Both the position numbers and the translations under genes were made by a program. A DNA stretch of 64,000 nt from an uncultured Spartobacteria bacterium. GTDB taxonomy: Bacteria > Verrucomicrobiota > Verrucomicrobiia > Chthoniobacterales > Chthoniobacteraceae. Shown in pieces: positions 48,714 through 58,483 of the stretch (positions are counted from its first letter, which is position 1; each line of letters begins with the position of its first letter). The stretch spans positions 1 to 64,000 of the forward strand of contig CAIXGS010000013.1 in the NCBI GenBank assembly GCA_903919125.1, read 5' to 3'. The notes under the pieces were generated by a model, which did no database searches, was not told where the DNA came from, and saw only the letters and a program-made list of their open reading frames with translations.

Positions 48714-49256
48714 TTAAAAACTAAGTAGAGAAAGCGCGGCATCTACAATTTCTACAGGCTCAGCCATGCGCCCAATCCCTTCATAACCACAAGCCAAGAG
48801 GCCTTCGGCAGGGCCGATGAATTGGGCGCCTCGAGTTTTGAGTGTTGCTATATTACTTTGGGTTGCAGGGTGTTGCCACATGTTGCCGTTCATTGCTGGG
48901 GCTAGGAGCATGGGCGCACGCGTTGCGAGGGCGATCTCCGCGAGCGGATGGCCGGCAAGCCCGTGTGCAAGCTCTGCGAGGACGTTCGCGGAGGCCGGGG
49001 CGATCAGGAGTAGCGAAGCTTTATCTGCGAGTGCGATGTGGACCGGTCGCCAATCTGGTCGATCAGCGGCGGCACTTGTCAGGACTTCATGGCGTGAAAG
49101 TGTTTGAAGTGTGAGGGGCGTGATGAAGCGCTCGGCGGCGCTTGTCATCACGACGTGCACTTCAATGCCTTCCTTGGTCAGGCGACTGGCGATGTCGGCG
49201 GCCTTGTAAGCCGCAATGGAGCCGGTCACTCCCAACACGACGACACGCTCACTCAC
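48714..49256 (-). CDS. coaC: Phosphopantothenoylcysteine decarboxylase (flavoprotein), stand-alone CoaC
   Basis: 180 residues, only the FMN-binding half of the usual CoaBC fusion. Motifs: VLGVTGSIAAYKAADI, PASANVLAELAHGLAG, PAMNGNMWQHPA and GLLACGYEGIGRMAE. It removes CO2 from 4'-phosphopantothenoylcysteine in coenzyme A synthesis. The start is GTG 49256, overlapping the gmk stop as GTGA. The partner CoaB is not found next to it in this window and must be coded elsewhere. Confidence 0.9.
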   Translation of the reverse strand: MSERVVVLGVTGSIAAYKAADIASRLTKEGIEVHVVMTSAAERFITPLTLQTLSRHEVLTSAAADRPDWRPVHIALADKASLLLIAPASANVLAELAHGLAGHPLAEIALATRAPMLLAPAMNGNMWQHPATQSNIATLKTRGAQFIGPAEGLLACGYEGIGRMAEPVEIVDAALSLLSF

Positions 49257-49894
49257 GCTACACCTCCACTCTTCACGAATCGCGCAGACTTGAGCCGTTC
49301 GGCCTCCATGATTCCGCGGAAGCGCGCTTGGTCGTCTTCTGCAGAGCCGCTTATCAGCAAGTAGTCGTAATCCTGCCAGCAGGCCATTTCCAGAGTCGCA
49401 TTAGTAAGGCGCAGTTGCAGTTGAGCCTCGGTCTCTGTTCCACGTTTAGTCAGGCGCCGAGTCAGCTCCTCCATGCTGGGCGGCGCGAGAAACACGGATG
49501 TGAGCGCCATTGTGATTGCGGGATCTTGGGAAGCGCGGATGGCACGTGCACCTTGGACGTCGACGTCCACGAGGATGTCGGTGCCTTGGGCCAAGTGCAG
49601 TTTGACCGCGTCTTTGGGGGTTCCGTAATAGTGGCCATGGACTTGTGCCCATTCCAGAAAGTTCCCGAGCTCGATCTGTTCCTCGAATTGGACGCGGGAA
49701 AGGAAATGGTAATCTTTTCCATCTATTTCACCTGGACGAGGTTGTCTAGTGGTGCAGGATACCGAATAGACAAAGTCTCCAAAGTGTCGTAAACCGTTTA
49801 ATAAAGTGCTTTTACCAGCTCCAGAGGGGGCGGAAATGAGAAATAAGATCCCAGTTCTGCGGGTGTCAAAAAGAGAAAGAAGTGGGGTGTTCAC
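49253..49894 (-). CDS. gmk: Guanylate kinase
   Basis: 213 residues from GTG 49894, 4 bases after the yicC stop; an ATG at 49,978 would overlap yicC by 80 bases and add an unusual basic extension. It shows FLISAPSGAGKSTLL (P-loop), SVSCTTRQPRPGEIDGKDYHF (GMP binding) and VDVDVQGARAIR. It converts GMP to GDP. The stop overlaps coaC. The order yicC-gmk-coaC matches the widespread yicC-gmk-(rpoZ)-coaBC arrangement, with rpoZ absent. Confidence 0.96.
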   Translation of the reverse strand: MNTPLLSLFDTRRTGILFLISAPSGAGKSTLLNGLRHFGDFVYSVSCTTRQPRPGEIDGKDYHFLSRVQFEEQIELGNFLEWAQVHGHYYGTPKDAVKLHLAQGTDILVDVDVQGARAIRASQDPAITMALTSVFLAPPSMEELTRRLTKRGTETEAQLQLRLTNATLEMACWQDYDYLLISGSAEDDQARFRGIMEAERLKSARFVKSGGVA

Positions 49895-49898
49895 AGCG

Positions 49899-50771
49899 CT
49901 ATTCGATGTTTTGAACCTGCTCTCGGATTTTCTCGAGCTCGGCTTTTGCTGCGACGACCCAATGCGACGTCGGTGCATCGTTGGATTTAACGCTCAGAGT
50001 ATTGAGCTCGCGACCGATTTCCTGAGTTAAAAACTCCAGGGTCCGTCCCACTGGAAGTTTTTGCATTTGAAGGGATTCCAACTGTGCAAAGTGACTTTCG
50101 AGTCGGGTGAGTTCCTCGCTGATGTCGCTACGGTCTGCAAAAAGAGCGAGTTCGCGTAGCAGGCGGTCGTCGTCCACAGGGAGCTCAATCTGCGCATTGC
50201 GAAGACGTTCCAGAAGTTGCTTGCGGTGTTGCCCAGCTAATTCGGGTGCACGCGCTGCGATGGAGGCGGCACAATCTCGCAGGGTGGCGAGTCGCGTGGA
50301 TAGATCTGCGGCAAGGGCGGTTCCCTCGAATGCTCGCATTTTAAGGAGTGCGGTTAAGGCGGATTGAAGCGCCTTTTCCAGTGAGGGCCACGCGGCCTCC
50401 GCATCGATATCTTGTCCTGGGAGAAGCAGCACACCTGGGGCGCGCAAGACGGAGTCCAGAGTTAAGCCACCCTCAATGCCAAGACGTTGCTGCAGCGCGC
50501 GCATAGAATCTGCGTAGATCGTGGCGAGTTCCCAATCTACAATCTGCGGCGAGGAATCCACGGTTGGGTGAATCGTGACTGTCACATTGATTCTACCTCT
50601 TGCGAGGCTCGCGGTGAGTGTCTCCCTAATGCGCCCCTCCAAAACAAAAAGAGTTCTGGGAAGGTTTAACGCAAGATCGATGTGCTTCCGGTTTACGGAA
50701 TGGAGTTCGACTGCGAATCGAAAACCCTCTGCGGTTGCCTCTCCGCGTCCGAAACCGGTCATGCTATTCAT
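49899..50771 (-). CDS. yicC: YicC family endoribonuclease-like protein
   Basis: 290 residues, the typical length. It opens [12 protein letters not shown] and has [19 protein letters not shown] and the C-terminal [13 protein letters not shown] and [21 protein letters not shown]. YicC is an Mn-dependent RNase linked to sRNA turnover in E. coli. It overlaps the trpB end by 8 bases and is followed by gmk, as in many bacteria. Confidence 0.95.
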   Translation of the reverse strand: MNSMTGFGRGEATAEGFRFAVELHSVNRKHIDLALNLPRTLFVLEGRIRETLTASLARGRINVTVTIHPTVDSSPQIVDWELATIYADSMRALQQRLGIEGGLTLDSVLRAPGVLLLPGQDIDAEAAWPSLEKALQSALTALLKMRAFEGTALAADLSTRLATLRDCAASIAARAPELAGQHRKQLLERLRNAQIELPVDDDRLLRELALFADRSDISEELTRLESHFAQLESLQMQKLPVGRTLEFLTQEIGRELNTLSVKSNDAPTSHWVVAAKAELEKIREQVQNIE

Positions 50772-51987
50772 GGTGGTTATCCGGTTGAGGTTCCCTAAGT
50801 AGTAGGGCTGCGGCCTGCGCTACGTCCTTGTCCCCGCGACCAGAAAGATTGGCGACGAGAATTTGAGACGGGTCCATGGTGGGGGCGACCTTTAGCACGT
50901 GCGCCACAGCGTGTGCTGTTTCTAGTGCTGGAATAATACCCTCTACTTGAGAAAGTTGCTGGAATGCGGAAAGAGCTTCGTCATCGGTTGCGTAAGAGTA
51001 GTCAATGCGTCCCTGATCGCGAAGGTAGGCGTGCTCTGGTCCGATGGCAGCGTAATCGAGGCCTGCGGAAACGGAGTGAGTGAGTTGGATCTGGCCATCG
51101 TCGTCGGTGAGCAGATAAGTGCGGGTGCCTTGAAGAACACCGAGTTTCCCTCCCTCAAACCGCGCGGCGTGCTCACCCAGTTTGATGCCGCGACCGCCTG
51201 CTTCTACGCCGGCCATCTTAACCGATTCATCATTTAAAAACGGCCAGAATAGACCGATTGCGTTGCTTCCGCCGCCTACGCAGGCGACGAGTAAATCCGG
51301 CAGGCGCCCTTCGCGCTCTAACACTTGTGCGCGGGTTTCTTCTCCAATGACGCGGTGAAAATCCCTTACAATCATCGGGTAAGGATGGGATCCCAACGCG
51401 GAGCCTAGGATGTAGTGGGTGGTGCGTACGTTGGTTACCCAATCGCGCATGGCCTCGTTGATTGCTTCCTTCAGTGTGGCTTGACCGGCGGTGACTCCGA
51501 CGACCTTTGCCCCCAAAAAACGCATCCGCGCCACATTCAGAGCCTGCCGTTCCATGTCCACAGCGCCCATGTAAATCACGCACTCTAAACCGGCGCGCGC
51601 ACAGACGGTTGCCGTCGCAACGCCGTGTTGCCCGGCTCCAGTTTCCGCGATGATCCGCTTCTTGCCCATGCGCTGAGCCAGTAAGATTTGCCCCAGAGCG
51701 TTGTTTATTTTGTGCGCGCCGGTGTGAAGCAAGTCTTCGCGCTTGAAATAAATTTTGGCTCCGCCGAGTTCCCGAGTGAGGCGGGCGGCAAAATAAAGTG
51801 GGGTAGGACGGCCGGCGAAATCCTTAAGGGAATGCGCGAGCTCAGCTTGGAAAGTGCTGTCCTCGCGTGCTTTGGCATACTCAAGCGAGAGCGTGTTAAG
51901 CGCGTCCATGAGCGTTTCAGGAACGAACATGCCACCGTACTGGCCGAAGTGGCCGTGCGCGTCGGGGAGGTTTTGCAGGTCAATCAT
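50764..51987 (-). CDS. trpB: Tryptophan synthase beta subunit
   Basis: 407 residues. Landmarks [33 protein letters not shown] with PLP lysine K93, [13 protein letters not shown] and the phosphate loop [12 protein letters not shown]. It joins indole and serine to make tryptophan in a complex with TrpA. It heads the - strand operon through cysS; no trpA or other trp gene is nearby. Confidence 0.97.
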   Translation of the reverse strand: MIDLQNLPDAHGHFGQYGGMFVPETLMDALNTLSLEYAKAREDSTFQAELAHSLKDFAGRPTPLYFAARLTRELGGAKIYFKREDLLHTGAHKINNALGQILLAQRMGKKRIIAETGAGQHGVATATVCARAGLECVIYMGAVDMERQALNVARMRFLGAKVVGVTAGQATLKEAINEAMRDWVTNVRTTHYILGSALGSHPYPMIVRDFHRVIGEETRAQVLEREGRLPDLLVACVGGGSNAIGLFWPFLNDESVKMAGVEAGGRGIKLGEHAARFEGGKLGVLQGTRTYLLTDDDGQIQLTHSVSAGLDYAAIGPEHAYLRDQGRIDYSYATDDEALSAFQQLSQVEGIIPALETAHAVAHVLKVAPTMDPSQILVANLSGRGDKDVAQAAALLLREPQPDNHHE

Positions 51988-52096
51988 GGGTTATAGATTA
52001 AGTTTGGAAGGACGCACTGCCAATGCAATCCAGATATGTGCGGATGCATTCGCAAATGCTTTCCCTTTGCTCGAGGTGTTTATAAGTTTGGGGTCT

Positions 52097-52549
52097 ATGG
52101 ATTTTCAGGAGCGAATCGACGGAGACATTAAAGAAGCTATGAAGGCCAAGCAGGCAACTCGACTGGGAGTGCTGCGGATGCTCAAGAGCGCGTTGAAGAA
52201 CCTTGCCATCGAGCAGGGGGGCGCGGCGGCGCGGTTGGACGAGGCCTCCTCGCTGGCTGTTTTGCGAAAGGAATTAAAAAAGAGGCAGGATTCCATAGAG
52301 GGTTTTACCAAGGGTGGGCGGGAAGATTTGGCGGAAAAGGAGCGTGAAGAAGCGTTAGTTTTGGAGGAATACCTTCCCAAGCAACTAAGCGCAGCGGAGG
52401 TGGATGCGCTGGTGGACGCGGCTATTACGGCGGTGGGCGCGACTTCGAAGGCGCAGATGGGGCAGGTGATGAAACTCGCAACTGAGCAGGCTGCGGGGCG
52501 TGTGGATGGGCGTACGCTGAGCACGGCGATCGGTGCCCGTCTGGCCTGA
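52097..52549 (+). CDS. GatB/YqeY domain protein
   Basis: 150 residues from ATG 52097. It shows the YqeY pattern: DFQERIDGDIKEAMKAKQAT, RLGVLRMLKSALKNLAIEQG, LAVLRKELKKRQDSIEGFTK and LEEYLPKQLSAAEVDALVDA, ending in RVDGRTLSTAIGARL. The domain also occurs at the end of GatB, where it binds tRNA; the function of free YqeY is uncertain. It diverges from trpB with 109 bases between. Confidence 0.93.
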   Translation: MDFQERIDGDIKEAMKAKQATRLGVLRMLKSALKNLAIEQGGAAARLDEASSLAVLRKELKKRQDSIEGFTKGGREDLAEKEREEALVLEEYLPKQLSAAEVDALVDAAITAVGATSKAQMGQVMKLATEQAAGRVDGRTLSTAIGARLA

Positions 52550-52619
52550 GGTTATCGATTGTGAGCAGAGTGGCTTCATGGCGGCCTGCTTATGAGTGCC
52601 GACTTTCGACCGCCAAGAT

Positions 52620-53321
52620 ATGAACGTAATCATCGTAGCCGCTGGTGCCTCTCGCAGGATGGGTTTCGATAAGTTGCTCGCTCCGTTGGCGGGACGCCCT
52701 GTTCTCTGGCACTCGATCCGCTCGCTGGCTCTTTGTCCCGAGGTAGACTCCATCACGCTGGTGACGCGAGAATCTTTTTTGAGTGAAGGGCGGGAGTTGG
52801 CTGAATCCGCGGCGTTGGGAAAGTCGGTGTGCGTTGTTCGCGGTGGGGCGGAGCGGCACCTTTCGGTTTGGGCGGGAATCGAAGCGTTGGAGCAGAGCGT
52901 TTCCTACGTTGGGGTGCACGATGCGGCGCGTCCTCTGATAACTCCAAGTGCTGTGGCGGGGTGTCTTGCTCTGGCTCGTGAACACGGCGCGGCGATTTGT
53001 GCGGCTCCTGTGGTGGACACAGTCAAGCGGGCTGATGCCAGCGCGAAGGTGGTTGAAAGCGTGGATCGTGAGGGGCTCTGGGCGATGCAGACGCCGCAGA
53101 TTTTCGAGCTTTCGCTGCTTCGTGAGGCCTATCTGCAAGTGATTGAATCCGGAGTGACGGTGACTGATGAAGGCTCAGCAGTGCAACGGCTTGGCAAGTC
53201 CGTGGCCCTTTTTCACAACACCGATTGGAATTTCAAAATCACGCTTCCACAGGACTTAGCACTCGCGGAACTGGTGTGTCGGGCGCGCAATCATCTCGCA
53301 CAGGAGGAAGGCACATCGTGA
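52620..53321 (+). CDS. ispD: 2-C-methyl-D-erythritol 4-phosphate cytidylyltransferase
   Basis: 233 residues from ATG 52620 (an upstream GTG at 52,596 adds eight unlikely residues). Motifs: VIIVAAGASRRMGFDKLLAP, PVLWHSIRSL, YVGVHDAARPLITP and LWAMQTPQIFE, then VTDEGSAVQRLG. It makes CDP-methylerythritol in the MEP pathway. The stop overlaps the M16 peptidase start as GTGA. Confidence 0.96.
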   Translation: MNVIIVAAGASRRMGFDKLLAPLAGRPVLWHSIRSLALCPEVDSITLVTRESFLSEGRELAESAALGKSVCVVRGGAERHLSVWAGIEALEQSVSYVGVHDAARPLITPSAVAGCLALAREHGAAICAAPVVDTVKRADASAKVVESVDREGLWAMQTPQIFELSLLREAYLQVIESGVTVTDEGSAVQRLGKSVALFHNTDWNFKITLPQDLALAELVCRARNHLAQEEGTS

Positions 53322-54610
53322 GCGATCCTTCTTTGTACGAAGTGACCCGATTACAAAATGGAACGCGGGTTGCGACGGCTTGGATGCCGCATTTGCGAGG
53401 GGTGAGCATTGGCGTTTGGACCGCAGTGGGAGGGCGTCATGAGGCTGCGGCGCAGTGTGGAGTGGCGCACTTTCTGGAGCACTTATTTTTCAAGGGTACC
53501 GGGAGTCGCACGGCCATGGAGTTGACCACGGCGATCGAAGGCGTCGGTGGATATCTCAACGCTTACACCACGGAGGATCACACGTGTTATTACGCAAAGG
53601 CCGACGCCGCTTATTTTGAGCGCAGTGCGGAAGTGCTTTTGGAGATGTACCTTGATGCGCAGTTTCCGGAGCAGGAAATAGAGCGGGAACGGGAGGTGAT
53701 CCGAGAGGAAATTTTGTCTTTAAAGGACAATCCGTCTCAGTGGGCAGAGGATTTGTTGTCTGAAACTTTGTGGCCGAAGCATCCGTTGGGCAGGCCTCTG
53801 ACAGGCTCTTTGGAGAGTTTGCAGCGGCTTGAGCGTCGAGATGTAGTGGCTTTTCGCGATCGGCATTACACGGGCAGGAATACTATCTTCACAGTTGCTG
53901 GTCCCATTTCTCATAAAGAGGTGTTGCGTCAGGTGCGTGCTCCTCTGGAGCGATTGGCCCCGGGAACGGCTTCCAGAGCACAACGCGCTCGAGCCGGGGT
54001 TGGTGCTGTGTGCGTCCAAGAGGCGGATACAGGACAGTCGCACCTCGCGTTGGGGTTTCATGCCTGCAGTCGCAAAGACCCTCGCCGGTTTGCGTTGCGG
54101 CTACTGAGTGTGTTGATGGGAGAGAATATGAGCTCGCGGCTTTTCCAGACTTTGCGCGAGCGCTTCGGGTATTGTTATTCCATGCAAAGCTCGCTGGCGA
54201 CCTTCGAGGAAACGGGTGCTTTGTGCATTTACGCAGACTTAGAAGCGAGCAAGTTGGAGCGGGCGATGGCGGTGATCAAAAAGGAGTGTCTTCGCTTTGC
54301 GCAATGCACGCCCAGCGCTCAGGAGGTGAAGTTGGCCGCTCAGTACGCCATTGGTCAGACAAGGGTGTCTTTGGATAGCGCTACGCAACAGGCCTGCTGG
54401 ATGGCGGAGTCCCTGATGGCGTTTGGGCGCGTGGTGGAACCCGTGGAGGTGGAGGCGGATTATCTGGCAGTGAACCCATTTGAAATTCAGGAAGTTGCAA
54501 AAGAATGGCTTCGCTTCGACAAGGCCGCTTTGGCGCTGGTGGGCGGGGGAATGGAGGCCGTCGCTTTGGAGCGTTCATTGAAGGGTCCAGGAAACGGATT
54601 CTCGCTTTGA
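53318..54610 (+). CDS. M16 family zinc peptidase (processing-peptidase-like)
   Basis: 430 residues from GTG 53318, coupled to ispD by a 4-base overlap. The inverted zinc motif HFLEHLFFKGT (HxxEH) and the downstream EREREVIREEILSLKDNPSQ provide the zinc ligands and active Glu. The C-terminal half (GENMSSRLFQTLRERFGYCYS) contains the substrate-binding Arg and Tyr region. Such enzymes degrade or process peptides. It looks catalytically complete. Confidence 0.95.
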   Translation: MSDPSLYEVTRLQNGTRVATAWMPHLRGVSIGVWTAVGGRHEAAAQCGVAHFLEHLFFKGTGSRTAMELTTAIEGVGGYLNAYTTEDHTCYYAKADAAYFERSAEVLLEMYLDAQFPEQEIEREREVIREEILSLKDNPSQWAEDLLSETLWPKHPLGRPLTGSLESLQRLERRDVVAFRDRHYTGRNTIFTVAGPISHKEVLRQVRAPLERLAPGTASRAQRARAGVGAVCVQEADTGQSHLALGFHACSRKDPRRFALRLLSVLMGENMSSRLFQTLRERFGYCYSMQSSLATFEETGALCIYADLEASKLERAMAVIKKECLRFAQCTPSAQEVKLAAQYAIGQTRVSLDSATQQACWMAESLMAFGRVVEPVEVEADYLAVNPFEIQEVAKEWLRFDKAALALVGGGMEAVALERSLKGPGNGFSL

Positions 54611-54725
54611 GCAGGGGCGTCGTGGGGCGCAAAAAGGCCTTCTTTACAGGCAAAGGGGCAATTTAGAAGATTTCAACGTTTGCAATTCCCGTGGGATCGG
54701 TAAGCTTTCCCCCCTTTTTCTACCT

Positions 54726-56042
54726 ATGAACGCCTCTGTTGAAACACTGCCGAACTGTCTAGCCACAATCCGCGTGGAGGTCGGCTCGGACCGAATCTCG
54801 CCCGCCCGCGAAAAACTCATCCGTGACTACATGAAGGACGCGCGGGTTCCGGGTTTTCGGCCAGGAAAAATGCCCAAGGCAATGGTGGAGAAGCGCTTTC
54901 AAAAGCAAATTCAGGAAGAGTTGCAGTCCAAGGTGCTGGACGATGCGTTGAACGATGCGATTCGGGAGAAATCCCTCCGGGTGCTTCAGGTCCGGGACGT
55001 CGATGACGTTCAATTCAGCAATGAGCAGCTTTCTTTTTCCGCGACGCTGGTCATGTTGCCAGAGTTTGAGCTGCCTGAGTACAAGGGTATCTCGGTTAAA
55101 GTGCCGGTGGATATCGTGCCAGACACCGATGTGGACAAAGTTTTGGAGAATCTTCAAGAGCGCGGCGCGGACTTCATCGACATCACCGAGGATCGGGGAG
55201 CTGCGATGGAGGACTTTGTGGTTGTGGATTATGTTGGAACGCTGGACGGGAAGCCTGTGCACGAGGCGTTCCCCAAGGTGGGAACGGTTCTTTCTCACAA
55301 CGAAGGCTTTTGGCTACGCATGACGGCGGATTCCTTTTTCCCGGGATTCTGCACTCATTTGGAAGGCGCGCGGGCTGGGGAAGTGCGCCAGTTTCAAGTC
55401 GAGGTGCCTGAAGCATTTCCAGTTGAAGGAATGAGCGGACAGAAGCTGGATTACACGGTGACGTTGAAAGAGATTAAGTTGCGGGTGCTTCCCGAAATTA
55501 ACGATGAGCTCGCTGCGGAATTTGCTCCCGGCAAAACGCTTGTTGAGTTGCGCGAGCTGATTCACGCGGACCTCAGTCAGCGTAAGTTGGCTGAGATTGA
55601 CGGCGTCAAGCGTGACCAAATCATGGAACAATTGCTTGCCAAAGTGGAATGCGAGCTTCCAGAAGATATGGCGCGTTCTGAGACCAACCGGGTGCTTTCT
55701 GAAGTTGTCCAAGAAAATCAACGGCGCGGAGTTACGCAGGAGATGTTGCGTGAAAACGAAAAGGAATTGGTGGCGAGTGCTTCGCAAACGGCGCGCAACC
55801 GACTCAAAGGGTCCTTCATTTTGGGGCGCATTGCTGAGTCGGAAAAGTTGACGGCGAGTCGAGATGATTTGATGGGGCGCATAGCAGCCATCGCTAAGGG
55901 AGCGGATATGACGTTTGAGAAGGCGATTAAGGAAGTGCAGTCGCGTCGTATGCTTCCGCAGATAGAGTCGGAAATCATCGCAGCCAAGGCCCTTGATTTT
56001 GTTGTCGCCAACGCTACGGTAACGGTTGAGGACAGCCACTAG
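54726..56042 (+). CDS. tig: Trigger factor
   Basis: 438 residues in the three-part layout: a ribosome-binding domain with VPGFRPGKMPKAMVEKRF, a PPIase domain (EDFVVVDYVGTLDGKPVHEA), and a long helical C-terminal chaperone domain. It folds nascent chains at the ribosome exit. It stands before clpP-clpX, the order found across bacteria. Confidence 0.96.
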   Translation: MNASVETLPNCLATIRVEVGSDRISPAREKLIRDYMKDARVPGFRPGKMPKAMVEKRFQKQIQEELQSKVLDDALNDAIREKSLRVLQVRDVDDVQFSNEQLSFSATLVMLPEFELPEYKGISVKVPVDIVPDTDVDKVLENLQERGADFIDITEDRGAAMEDFVVVDYVGTLDGKPVHEAFPKVGTVLSHNEGFWLRMTADSFFPGFCTHLEGARAGEVRQFQVEVPEAFPVEGMSGQKLDYTVTLKEIKLRVLPEINDELAAEFAPGKTLVELRELIHADLSQRKLAEIDGVKRDQIMEQLLAKVECELPEDMARSETNRVLSEVVQENQRRGVTQEMLRENEKELVASASQTARNRLKGSFILGRIAESEKLTASRDDLMGRIAAIAKGADMTFEKAIKEVQSRRMLPQIESEIIAAKALDFVVANATVTVEDSH

Positions 56043-56246
56043 AGCGTGGAGCGCAGTGTTGAAAAATAGGATGCAGCGAATAGGGTCTTTGGGGCATTAG
56101 TCCGCAAGGCCCATGTGCCAAGGCAGCGCGTAGCGCGCGTCGATAGGTCAAAAGGCTGGATTTTTAGACGCTGTGCCCCCTGCGAAGTGCTATACTGATA
56201 AGACTGTTTTGTTGCTGTTGTTTAGTTTCCGTTAAATTTTAAAATT

Positions 56247-56960
56247 ATGTACCTTCAAAATGCTACTCGGGTCGTGGCCCCGCAATCCTCTTACTATGTT
56301 CCCGTGGTGGTTGAGCAAACGGGCCGTGGTGAGCGTTCTTACGACATTTACTCCCGCCTTCTGAAGGATCGGATCATCTTTCTTGGAACCGGCGTGGACG
56401 ACATGGTGGCAAACTCCATTATCGCTCAGTTACTGTTTCTTCAGATGGAGGATCCGAAAAAGGACATCCATATTTACATCAACTCCCCGGGTGGCTCGGT
56501 GACTGCGGGGTTGGCGATTTACGACACTATGCAGTTCATGACGTGCGACGTGAACACCTACTGCATTGGAATGGCGGCTAGCATGGGCGCCGTCCTTTTG
56601 GCAGCGGGTACCCGTGGGAAACGGTTTGCGCTTCCGAATTCGGATATCATGATCCACCAAGTTTCCGGCGGAGCTTCGGGGACTGCCAGCGATGTTGAGC
56701 GCACCGTGGAATACATGTTCAAGCTCAAAAAACGTTTGATTCGTATCTTGGCTGATCATACCGGCAAGACAGAGGAGCAGGTCAAATTTGACTCAGATCG
56801 CGACTATTATATGTCTGCAGAAGATGCGAAGGAGTACGGCCTTGTGGATGAAGTGGTGAAAAGCCGGCGTGAAATTCCGGGTCCATTGAAGTCTGAAAAG
56901 GCCATCACGGAGCGTTCAAACGACAAGTCCTCTGATAAACCGGAGCCTGCCGCAGAATAA
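56247..56960 (+). CDS. clpP: ATP-dependent Clp protease proteolytic subunit
   Basis: 237 residues, with ~25 extra C-terminal residues ([22 protein letters not shown]) beyond the usual ~200. Active-site Ser112 lies in [11 protein letters not shown] and His137 in IMIHQVSGG. Also present are [20 protein letters not shown] and [16 protein letters not shown]. It forms the barrel peptidase fed by ClpX, encoded 157 bases downstream. Confidence 0.97.
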   Translation: MYLQNATRVVAPQSSYYVPVVVEQTGRGERSYDIYSRLLKDRIIFLGTGVDDMVANSIIAQLLFLQMEDPKKDIHIYINSPGGSVTAGLAIYDTMQFMTCDVNTYCIGMAASMGAVLLAAGTRGKRFALPNSDIMIHQVSGGASGTASDVERTVEYMFKLKKRLIRILADHTGKTEEQVKFDSDRDYYMSAEDAKEYGLVDEVVKSRREIPGPLKSEKAITERSNDKSSDKPEPAAE

Positions 56961-57117
56961 TTTTGGTGAAATTTGCCAACACCGGCTGTTCTCTGGTCGT
57001 GGCAAATGTGAGTTGTGGAATTAGTGATAGAATCAGTTTTGTAAGTGGAATAGGTTTAATAAAACCAATCATGCCTTCTGGGCAAGTTGCTGAAATAATC
57101 TGAAGTAAGGAATAAAA

Positions 57118-58431
57118 ATGGCGCGCGCTTCTAATTTAACGATGTGTAGTTTCTGCGGGAAAAGTCATGCGGAGGTGCGCAAGTTGATTGCCGGTCCCGG
57201 AGTTTATATCTGCGATAGCTGTATTAATGTCTGTAAAGGCATTCTCGACAAAGAACTCAGCGATGAACGGCGTAAGCAGTCCGTGAATTTGCGGGTACCT
57301 AAGCCGGCTGAAATTCGGCGCTCTTTGGATCTTCATGTGATCGGGCAGGAGCGAGCGAAAAAGGTGCTCTCAGTAGCGGTTCACAATCATTACAAGCGGA
57401 TTTTACACAACGGTTCCGGTTCAGGCTCGGCTTCCTTGAGTACGACAGGTGCCACGCCCACCCAGATTGACGCGCTTGCCGACGTCGAGATCGAAAAGAG
57501 CAACATCCTTTTGCTGGGGCCTACTGGTTCGGGTAAAACGCTCCTTGCTAGGACTTTGGCTCGTGTTTTAGATGTGCCGTTTTGTATTGCAGACGCCACG
57601 ACACTCACAGAAGCCGGGTACGTAGGGGAAGATGTTGAAAACATCATCTTGCGCCTTTTGCAGTCAGCCGAATACGACGTGAAGCGCGCAGAGATCGGGA
57701 TTGTCTACATTGACGAAATCGACAAAATCGGGCGGAAAACGGAGAATGTCTCCATTACTAGAGATGTCAGCGGGGAAGGTGTGCAGCAGGCGTTGCTCAA
57801 GATTTTGGAGGGGACGGTTTGCAATGTGCCACCGCAAGGCGGTCGCAAGCATCCGCACCAAGAGTACATTCAGGTGAGCACCGACAAGATTTTGTTCATT
57901 TGTGGAGGCGCCTTCGTGGGCTTGGACAAGATTGTAGGGAAGCGGCGTGGCAAAAGCGCGATGGGCTTCGGCGCTGAGATGAAGGCCGCCAACTCCGATG
58001 CCGCAGAATTGGTTCCCAGCGAACTGTTGAGGCATGTTGAGCCTGAAGATTTGCTGAGTTTTGGAATGATTCCCGAGTTTGTTGGACGGCTACCCGTGGT
58101 TGCCGCGCTGGATCCATTGTCTGAAGACGAGTTGATGGCGATTCTGACTGACACGAAGAATGCGTTGATCAAGCAGTACGCCAAGCTGCTCTCCATCGAG
58201 GGAGTGACGCTCAATGTGACCAAGGACGCGTTGCGAGCTCTTGCGGAGCAGGCCGCGAAGAAAGGGACTGGCGCACGTGCTTTGCGTTCGCTTTTGGAGC
58301 GCATCATGCTGGACGTGATGTTCGACATTCCCAGCCGCGAGGACGTCGCCGAAGTCACCATCAGCCGAGCTGTGGTGGAGGGTAAGCGCCAGCCAACGGT
58401 TCGACGCAAGCAGGACAAGGACGCGGCGTAA
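57118..58431 (+). CDS. clpX: Clp protease ATPase subunit ClpX
   Basis: 437 residues. The N-terminal zinc finger has CSFCGK and CDSCINVC. The AAA core shows [20 protein letters not shown] (Walker A), [17 protein letters not shown] and [13 protein letters not shown] (Walker B), then FVGRLPVV (ClpP loop region comes before). It unfolds tagged proteins into ClpP. The SD sequence TAAGGA precedes the ATG. Confidence 0.98.
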   Translation: MARASNLTMCSFCGKSHAEVRKLIAGPGVYICDSCINVCKGILDKELSDERRKQSVNLRVPKPAEIRRSLDLHVIGQERAKKVLSVAVHNHYKRILHNGSGSGSASLSTTGATPTQIDALADVEIEKSNILLLGPTGSGKTLLARTLARVLDVPFCIADATTLTEAGYVGEDVENIILRLLQSAEYDVKRAEIGIVYIDEIDKIGRKTENVSITRDVSGEGVQQALLKILEGTVCNVPPQGGRKHPHQEYIQVSTDKILFICGGAFVGLDKIVGKRRGKSAMGFGAEMKAANSDAAELVPSELLRHVEPEDLLSFGMIPEFVGRLPVVAALDPLSEDELMAILTDTKNALIKQYAKLLSIEGVTLNVTKDALRALAEQAAKKGTGARALRSLLERIMLDVMFDIPSREDVAEVTISRAVVEGKRQPTVRRKQDKDAA

Positions 58432-58483
58432 GGGCGTTATAAGGTGCTTGATGAGGCCCGGTTGTTGGTGAACTGAAGAAGTC

